Origin: Aurantimonadaceae bacterium
GTDB taxonomy: Bacteria > Pseudomonadota > Alphaproteobacteria > Rhizobiales > Rhizobiaceae
Direction of reading: 5' to 3'
Assembly: GCA_003232595.1 (NCBI GenBank)
Contig: QIIJ01000314.1
Span: 1 to 10,465, forward strand
DNA length: 10,465 bases
How positions within the stretch are numbered: the first letter of the stretch is position 1; each line of letters starts with the position of its first letter. The position numbers and the translations under genes were made by a program. The notes under the pieces are model-generated. The model made no database searches. It saw only the letters and a program-made list of their open reading frames with translations, and had not been told where the DNA came from. Positions 6,261 to 10,465 of the stretch are shown in pieces.

Positions 6261-7568
6261 TCAGTTGGCTGGAACGATCTTGTAGATCGTATCAAGCGAT
6301 CCGTTCGGGCCTGTGGTAATCGATGTCAATGCATAGACTTCGCCGGCAGAATCCTGGGCAAAAGCCAATATATACGGAATATTGCCGTCCATATCGGCAA
6401 CGGAAGCCGTATCCATTGTCCATTTTCCGTCAGCTTCGGTTCCAAAAAATATTTGACCGTCCATTGCGGCAAAACCCTTGCTCCAGTCACCGAAAATGTA
6501 CTTTCCATCCCAGCCCGCATTGGCTCCGCGATAGACATAACCACCGGTGATCGAAATGCCCTTACATCCCTCCGGCCTTGCGGCGCAGTTGTTGTATTCG
6601 ATGATCGGGTCCGTCAGGCCGGCCTGATCACAAGAAGCCGGCGGGGAGTTGGGATTGACATAGTCAAAACAAAGACTGCCTTCCTTTTTGCGCCATCCGT
6701 AGTTTTTGCCTTTTTCAACAAGCACCACCTCTTCAATGGCATTTTGTCCGACATCAGCACAAAACAGGCGCCCGTCTTTCGTGTCGAATGAACAGCGCCA
6801 GGGATTGCGAAGACCGGATGCATAGATTTCCGGGCGCACATCATCGTTTCCAACAAACGGATTATCAGCCGGAATGGCATAATTGTTTTCACCGGATGAA
6901 CTGTTTACATCAATACGCAGAATTTTACCGAGAAGTGTAGTCATATCCTGGCCGTTACCCTCGGTCACATTGTGGCCAATTCCCCAGTCGTTGGCATAAC
7001 CGCCGTCTCCTGTCGATATATACAGAAAGCCGTCATCCGGGCCAAAATCGATCCAGTGGCCATTGTGGTTGAACTGCGGCCAGTCAATCCGTGAGATAAT
7101 CCGGCCGGAATTGGGGTTCGCCACATCCGGGTCGTCTTTGAACACCGTAAATTCTTCAACGACATTGGTATGGTCCCACCAAAGCATTTTCCCAAGATCA
7201 CTTTGAAAGTTGAGAACGGCGGAATAGGACACATAGAACTTGCCGTTGTTCTTGAAATCCGGATGGAAGGCGATGCCGAGCAGGCCGCGTTCATCAAAAT
7301 CAGACATCTGGTCGACGATTTTGTTTCGAATATCGAGAAATGGCGTAGGCTCCAATTTGCCTTCGGCATTGATAATGCGAACCCTGCCGAATTGTTCGAT
7401 GACAAACTTGCGGTCGTCGCCTTTGGGCTGAACCATCGCCAAAGGTGAATTCAAACCGGTAACATAGGGCTCAAGTTTGATTTTGACCTGGGCTATTGAA
7501 GCGGTCGCTCCGGCTGCAATCAAACTTGCAGCAAGCGCAATTCCGGGAATTAATTTCAAAATACGCAT
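6261..7568 (-). CDS. secreted PQQ-dependent sugar/polyol dehydrogenase
   Basis: This 435-residue beta-propeller enzyme is of the soluble glucose dehydrogenase (GSDH) family, which oxidises sugar or polyol hydroxyls with PQQ in the periplasm. A signal peptide runs from MRILKLIPG to about residue 26 (ATASIA before QVKI). Family motifs in order are ERGLLGIAFHPDFKNNGKFY (93-112), FNHNGHWIDFGPDDGFLYIS (167-186) with the likely catalytic base H168, LLGKILRID (212-220), EIYASGLRNPWRCSFD (247-262) with the PQQ-contacting Arg/Asn, CADVGQNAIEE (270-280), ITGGYVYRG (340-348) and KYIFGDW (356-362). Six cysteines in the second half (for example C259, C270, C300) suggest disulphides. The ATG at 7568 is chosen over the frame's upstream limit because it begins the signal peptide and has GGAGG 10 nt upstream. 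The substrate cannot be told from the sequence. Confidence 0.9.
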   Translation of the reverse strand: MRILKLIPGIALAASLIAAGATASIAQVKIKLEPYVTGLNSPLAMVQPKGDDRKFVIEQFGRVRIINAEGKLEPTPFLDIRNKIVDQMSDFDERGLLGIAFHPDFKNNGKFYVSYSAVLNFQSDLGKMLWWDHTNVVEEFTVFKDDPDVANPNSGRIISRIDWPQFNHNGHWIDFGPDDGFLYISTGDGGYANDWGIGHNVTEGNGQDMTTLLGKILRIDVNSSSGENNYAIPADNPFVGNDDVRPEIYASGLRNPWRCSFDTKDGRLFCADVGQNAIEEVVLVEKGKNYGWRKKEGSLCFDYVNPNSPPASCDQAGLTDPIIEYNNCAARPEGCKGISITGGYVYRGANAGWDGKYIFGDWSKGFAAMDGQIFFGTEADGKWTMDTASVADMDGNIPYILAFAQDSAGEVYALTSITTGPNGSLDTIYKIVPAN

Positions 7569-7755
7569 GGTATTAGGTCCTCCACTTTCACATGTTAACA
7601 ACAGGCTGCCATACGCAAATCTTGTTTGAACTATCCGCGGAGACAGCAAAGTCACCGCAATTCCTGCGGCAAGCCCATGTGCGCCCGTCAGTTTCATTCT
7701 TCAGGCGGGCCTGAATAAATTCCCTGGAATTCTTCTCACACAATTTTGGCAATAT
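7569..7755 (-). other. long 5' leader of the dehydrogenase transcript
   Basis: From the predicted promoter to the dehydrogenase ATG there are roughly 180 nt without a convincing gene. The frame stays open upstream, but its translation does not resemble the enzyme family. The leader holds a 6-bp palindrome, AATTCC-CT-GGAATT, at 7718-7731, and a small hairpin candidate, CCGCA-attcc-TGCGG, at 7655-7669. The ribosome site GGAGG is at 7583-7579. I recognise no riboswitch. Confidence 0.4.
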
Positions 7756-7784
7756 ATTTTAGCAAACAAACAATTTGTTGCCAA
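7756..7784 (-). promoter_or_regulatory. sigma70-type promoter for dehydrogenase-cytochrome-eboDEC
   Basis: On the minus strand, TTGGCA (7784-7779) and TAAAAT (7761-7756) are separated by exactly 17 nt, close to the sigma70 consensus. They sit in an AT-rich gap between gntR and the dehydrogenase gene. Transcription would start near 7749. The palindrome at 7784-7803 abuts the -35 box, and one further half-site copy lies inside the spacer. Confidence 0.55.
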
Positions 7785-7803
7785 TTTGTTTGTGCAAACA
7801 AAT
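7784..7803. promoter_or_regulatory. palindromic operator candidate for the GntR/FCD regulator
   Basis: A perfect inverted repeat, ATTTGTTTG and CAAACAAAT around a 2-nt centre, overlaps the upstream edge of the predicted -35 box. It has the GT...AC symmetry typical of GntR-family operators. The longer half-site GCAAACAAA recurs as a direct repeat at 7762-7770, 32 bp away or about three helical turns, which would allow two dimers on the same DNA face. The neighbouring regulator gene makes it the likely binder (inference). Confidence 0.55.
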
Positions 7804-7873
7804 ATCAATTCCGGCTCCAGGCAACAGATAAATGTGCTCTATATTCAAGCTGCTCTGACGGTTTGGCGCATTG

Positions 7874-8581
7874 TCAATGACTGTTGCCTTTGAATATTCG
7901 TTGGCGGGAATTATTGAGATGATTACGCATCATCTGGCGGGCTGATGCGCCATTTTTTTCGACTATTGCCTGCACAATTTTTTGATGTTCCCGGAGAGAA
8001 GTGCGGGTGTGTCGCCTTCGCGCCTTGTCGGGCAAAATTTTGATAATATTCATGCCGAACAGAATATGCGGTCGAAGAGACGCCATGATGGTTTCCAGGA
8101 ACTTGTTGCCGGAGACCCTGGCCAGATATAAATGGAATTCAGCATCATCCGAGGTTTGCGATGCCCCGGTTTCAACACGCTGTTGAAAGGATTGAATGTG
8201 CTGCTCAAAAAATATGATATCGGCATCTGTTCGCAGTTCAGCGGCGATTGCGGCAATTCCCGGTTCCAGTACAATTCTGCATTCATAGCATTTCTCCAGA
8301 TCGACCAGGCTTTCAACCGAAGCAAACGGTGACAAGCGGATCCTGTTGTTGCCGGAGACAATTGTGCCAGAGCCCTGACGTGAAGTGACAAATCCCTCGT
8401 TTTTCAATTGCGCCAGTGCAGCCCGCACTGTTGTTCGCGAGATACCGTATTCGTCGGCCAACCGGGATTCGGTTGGCAGGGAGCTGAGTGGAGGAAAATC
8501 TCCGACCAGAATGCTGTTCAGCAGATCATTGTATAGACGGTCTGAAATTTTTTCACGGCGAAATACAATGTTGTCATGCAT
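7874..8581 (-). CDS. GntR-family transcriptional regulator, FCD (FadR) subfamily
   Basis: This 235-residue regulator has an N-terminal winged helix-turn-helix (about residues 12-75), with SLPTESRLADEYGISRTTVR (34-53) and the wing SRQGSGTIV (67-75). An all-helical FCD ligand domain spans about 92-230. The usual FCD metal-site residues are visible: DDAEFH (D146, H150), REHQ (H199) and RNHL (H221). Such domains often bind small carboxylates or sugar acids. The ATG at 8581 is the likely start because AGGAGGAG lies 9 nt upstream of it at 8591-8598. The GTG ten codons earlier would place this ribosome site inside the gene. It follows eboB on the same strand and precedes the palindromic promoter of the dehydrogenase unit, so it probably regulates that unit. 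Its own promoter is not clear. Confidence 0.88.
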   Translation of the reverse strand: MHDNIVFRREKISDRLYNDLLNSILVGDFPPLSSLPTESRLADEYGISRTTVRAALAQLKNEGFVTSRQGSGTIVSGNNRIRLSPFASVESLVDLEKCYECRIVLEPGIAAIAAELRTDADIIFFEQHIQSFQQRVETGASQTSDDAEFHLYLARVSGNKFLETIMASLRPHILFGMNIIKILPDKARRRHTRTSLREHQKIVQAIVEKNGASARQMMRNHLNNSRQRIFKGNSH

Positions 8582-8590
8582 GCCTGCTAA

Positions 8591-8598
8591 CTCCTCCT
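8591..8598 (-). promoter_or_regulatory. strong ribosome binding site deciding the gntR start
   Basis: The minus strand reads AGGAGGAG followed by 9 nt and then the ATG at 8581. This near-perfect Shine-Dalgarno sequence lies inside the longer open frame that begins with GTG at 8611, and therefore argues for the shorter protein. Confidence 0.7.
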
Positions 8599-8675
8599 GT
8601 CTTGTAAGCACCCAGATTTACAGTCACTCCTTCATGGTGAACGGTAATTCGGTGAACATTTATCGGGAAATCGCA

Positions 8676-9602
8676 TTATTCGATCAACAGGTTGTCCATG
8701 GACAGTTTAGCCGGAACTTCCTCGACAACAGGTTTGCGCTGGCCGCGCAGGATTGTATTGCCCTCATACAAAGTTCGCTGATCGATCGCCGGCGGATTAA
8801 GCCAGTCATCCTCTTTGATCTGGCCGCTTTGGCCATAGGCGTCCAGCGCATTTTGATAACAGACCAAACGAATGGCCTCAGTGTTGATGCCTCTTTGTTC
8901 CGCCAGTTTTGCAGTCTTGGCCACGCCCAATGGCTCGGATATTCCCCAGTCACAGGCAGAATCCACGATTATGCGCTCCGGCCCGTAATCCACGAGCAGA
9001 TCAACCATTCTGTTGGTGCCCATTTTGGTGCTGGGATAGATTGAAAATGCGGCCCAGTAACCGCGGTCGAGAACCTCACGAACCGTCTCCTCATTGTTGT
9101 GGTCGATTATCACCATCGAGGGATCAATGCCATGCTCCTCGCACACATCCATTGATCGGCTGGTACCCTTTTTCTTGTCACGATGCGGTGTGTGAACCAT
9201 AACCGGAAGGTCGAGTTCAATGGCAAGATCAATCTGCAATCGAAAGTATTTGTCTTCCAGTTCCGTCTGATCGTCATAGCCGATTTCGCCAATGGCAACG
9301 ACCCCATCCTTGAGCGCAAATCGGGGCAGAATTTCCATCACTCCTTCGGCCAACTCCTCATTGTTGGCCTCCTTTGAATTGAGACCGATGGTGCAGTAAT
9401 GACGAATGCCGAACTGGCCGGCGCGAAAGCGTTCAAATCCAACGATTGAGGAGAGATAATCAATATAGGTTGCCACATGGGTGCGCGGTTGGCCCAGCCA
9501 GAATGCGGGCTCTATAACAGCCACCACACCGGCTGCGGCCATGGCCTCATAGTCATCGGTTGTGCGCGACAACATATGAGCGTGGGAATCGATGAACATC
9601 AT
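8676..9602 (-). CDS. eboB: EboB, TatD-like metal-dependent hydrolase
   Basis: This 308-residue protein is of the TatD-like amidohydrolase superfamily, a TIM barrel with a two-metal site. Ligand positions are all present: IDSHAHM (H7, H9), AIGEIGYDD (E106), MVHTPHRDKKKG (H137), VIIDHNNEE (H168) and RIIVDSACDWG (D214). Unlike ordinary TatD nucleases it carries ebo-type stretches such as EPAFWLGQPR (31-40) and PSTKMGTNRM (190-199), and a C-terminal tail of about 50 residues rich in Pro and charge. The substrate in the pathway is unknown. The ATG at 9602 overlaps the eboA stop as ATGA. A second ATG follows at once and is an equally possible start. About 94 nt separate it from gntR, with no clear terminator between them. 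Confidence 0.85.
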   Translation of the reverse strand: MMFIDSHAHMLSRTTDDYEAMAAAGVVAVIEPAFWLGQPRTHVATYIDYLSSIVGFERFRAGQFGIRHYCTIGLNSKEANNEELAEGVMEILPRFALKDGVVAIGEIGYDDQTELEDKYFRLQIDLAIELDLPVMVHTPHRDKKKGTSRSMDVCEEHGIDPSMVIIDHNNEETVREVLDRGYWAAFSIYPSTKMGTNRMVDLLVDYGPERIIVDSACDWGISEPLGVAKTAKLAEQRGINTEAIRLVCYQNALDAYGQSGQIKEDDWLNPPAIDQRTLYEGNTILRGQRKPVVEEVPAKLSMDNLLIE

Positions 9603-10465
9603 CTCGTCAGTTCCACTTCAAAGTTTAATTTCCTGGTAACAGCCAATGCATTGTCCAGCATTTCTTCGGCAATACCGACCCACGTCAACTCTCCGTTCCC
9701 TATTGCGGCATCATAAACATCCAGTCGGGCAAGCAGCCGGTCGCGGCCCGCGGACTTTGGTGCTGTGGCCAGTGCGAGAGCGGCGGCTTTCCTTTCGGTT
9801 TCATTTCCCTGATCAGTGATTTTCTCGAAGTCGTCAAGATAATCACCTTCGGCAAATGGTCCAATGCAGCGCCAAAGCTCCGGCGAAACGCGTCTTTCCG
9901 CGGCCCATCGTTCGTGCGCATAATCTCGCAAGATGCGGGCAAGCTCAGGATTGGCTTGCTTGTCGAGCCCCTGTATCGGTTCGAGCATGACGCCGATAAA
10001 CAACGCTTTCAATACCATGTTGTTCCAGGGGTTTTGATCGAATTGCTCCGCCGGAAACGGGTTCCTGTGGGCAATCGCCTCAAACTCGGCCTTGATATTG
10101 GTGCGCAATCCCCTTGCTGCATGTTCCACCAGCTTTTCTGGAGCCGCATAGAGTGGCAGACCATTATAAAGCGCCATCAACTCACCAACATCTGCGGTAC
10201 GGTGCAACTCGCCAAACCGGTCTGCAAACGACGTTAGCGGATCGCGCGACAAGTCTGAAAGCACAAGAACCCGCGCCGCCACGTCCACACTCCACAGTCT
10301 TGGATCCCACCCCGGCCGGGCTGCATTTGCAGCATCCAGATCAGCGTCATCCAGCACCAGATCGTCCTTGCCCAGCTTACGCGGGATCAGGCCAAATGTG
10401 ATATCGAACAGGTGGGGTGTGGAATTTGCCTCCAGTTTGTTCAACCGGTCTTCAAACCAGTCCCG
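9599..10465 (-). CDS. eboA: EboA, partial at its N-terminus
   Basis: The frame runs from the right edge to a TGA at 9599, giving the last 288 residues. It is open through the edge (RDWFEDRLNKLEAN), so the TTG at 10444 is not a start and the true start lies outside the window. The protein is soluble and mainly helical. Stretches fitting EboA are RLWSVDVAARVLVLS near the N-terminal part, ALYNGLPLY, HAARGLRTNIKAEFEAIAHR, PFPAEQFDQNPWNNMVLKALF, which carries the NPWNNMVLKALF family signature, and LARILRDYAHERWAAERRV. EboA has no known enzymatic fold. Recognition rests on this signature and on the adjacent eboB. It is the first gene of the minus-strand ebo run seen here. Confidence 0.85.
   Translation of the reverse strand, partial: RDWFEDRLNKLEANSTPHLFDITFGLIPRKLGKDDLVLDDADLDAANAARPGWDPRLWSVDVAARVLVLSDLSRDPLTSFADRFGELHRTADVGELMALYNGLPLYAAPEKLVEHAARGLRTNIKAEFEAIAHRNPFPAEQFDQNPWNNMVLKALFIGVMLEPIQGLDKQANPELARILRDYAHERWAAERRVSPELWRCIGPFAEGDYLDDFEKITDQGNETERKAAALALATAPKSAGRDRLLARLDVYDAAIGNGELTWVGIAEEMLDNALAVTRKLNFEVELTR

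Noticed and set aside
5970..6791. A 273-residue plus-strand open frame across the cytochrome c and dehydrogenase genes
   Set aside because: It is antisense to two well-supported genes with clear motifs, and its own translation shows no recognisable family.
8611..8611. GTG start for the GntR regulator at 8611
   Set aside because: A strong AGGAGGAG lies downstream of it, at the right distance from the ATG at 8581. The ten extra residues are not typical of the family.

Overview
The window looks like a proteobacterial chromosome segment, most likely alphaproteobacterial. That placement is an inference from protein style: an FCD-type GntR regulator, a PQQ sugar dehydrogenase with a small periplasmic cytochrome c, and an IS481-type transposase remnant. 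No rRNA or tRNA gene is present to confirm it. The window holds most or all of an ebo gene cluster (eboA to eboF), known from cyanobacteria, Bacteroidetes, some proteobacteria and algal endosymbionts. In Nostoc this cluster has been tied to moving a scytonemin precursor into the periplasm. Its general product is not known.

Layout from left to right. Positions 1-1029 are a visibly AT-richer, decayed stretch. It holds a possible gene tail at the left edge, a coding-like minus-strand remnant ending at 561, and the N-terminal piece of an IS481-type transposase starting at 818. eboF follows on the plus strand (1090-2481) and meets eboC tail to tail, the two stop codons sharing TTAA. Everything to the right is on the minus strand. 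In transcription order it runs: eboA (cut by the right edge), eboB, a GntR/FCD regulator gene, a promoter with a palindromic operator, a secreted PQQ sugar/polyol dehydrogenase, a secreted monohaem cytochrome c, then eboD, eboE and eboC. The pairs eboA/eboB, eboD/eboE and eboE/eboC overlap by 1-4 nt, which suggests translational coupling.

Working model (inference): EboD makes or modifies a cyclitol-like or sugar-derived piece, EboE and EboB act on it in the cytoplasm, and the membrane protein EboC prenylates or carries it. In this organism a periplasmic PQQ dehydrogenase then oxidises the delivered compound and passes electrons to the cytochrome c. The FCD regulator, which probably senses a small carboxylate, would control the dehydrogenase-cytochrome-eboDEC unit through the palindrome at 7784-7803. 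The main oddities are this redox and regulatory module inside an ebo cluster, the apparent loss of a zinc-ligand segment in EboD, and the degenerate metal sites of EboF.
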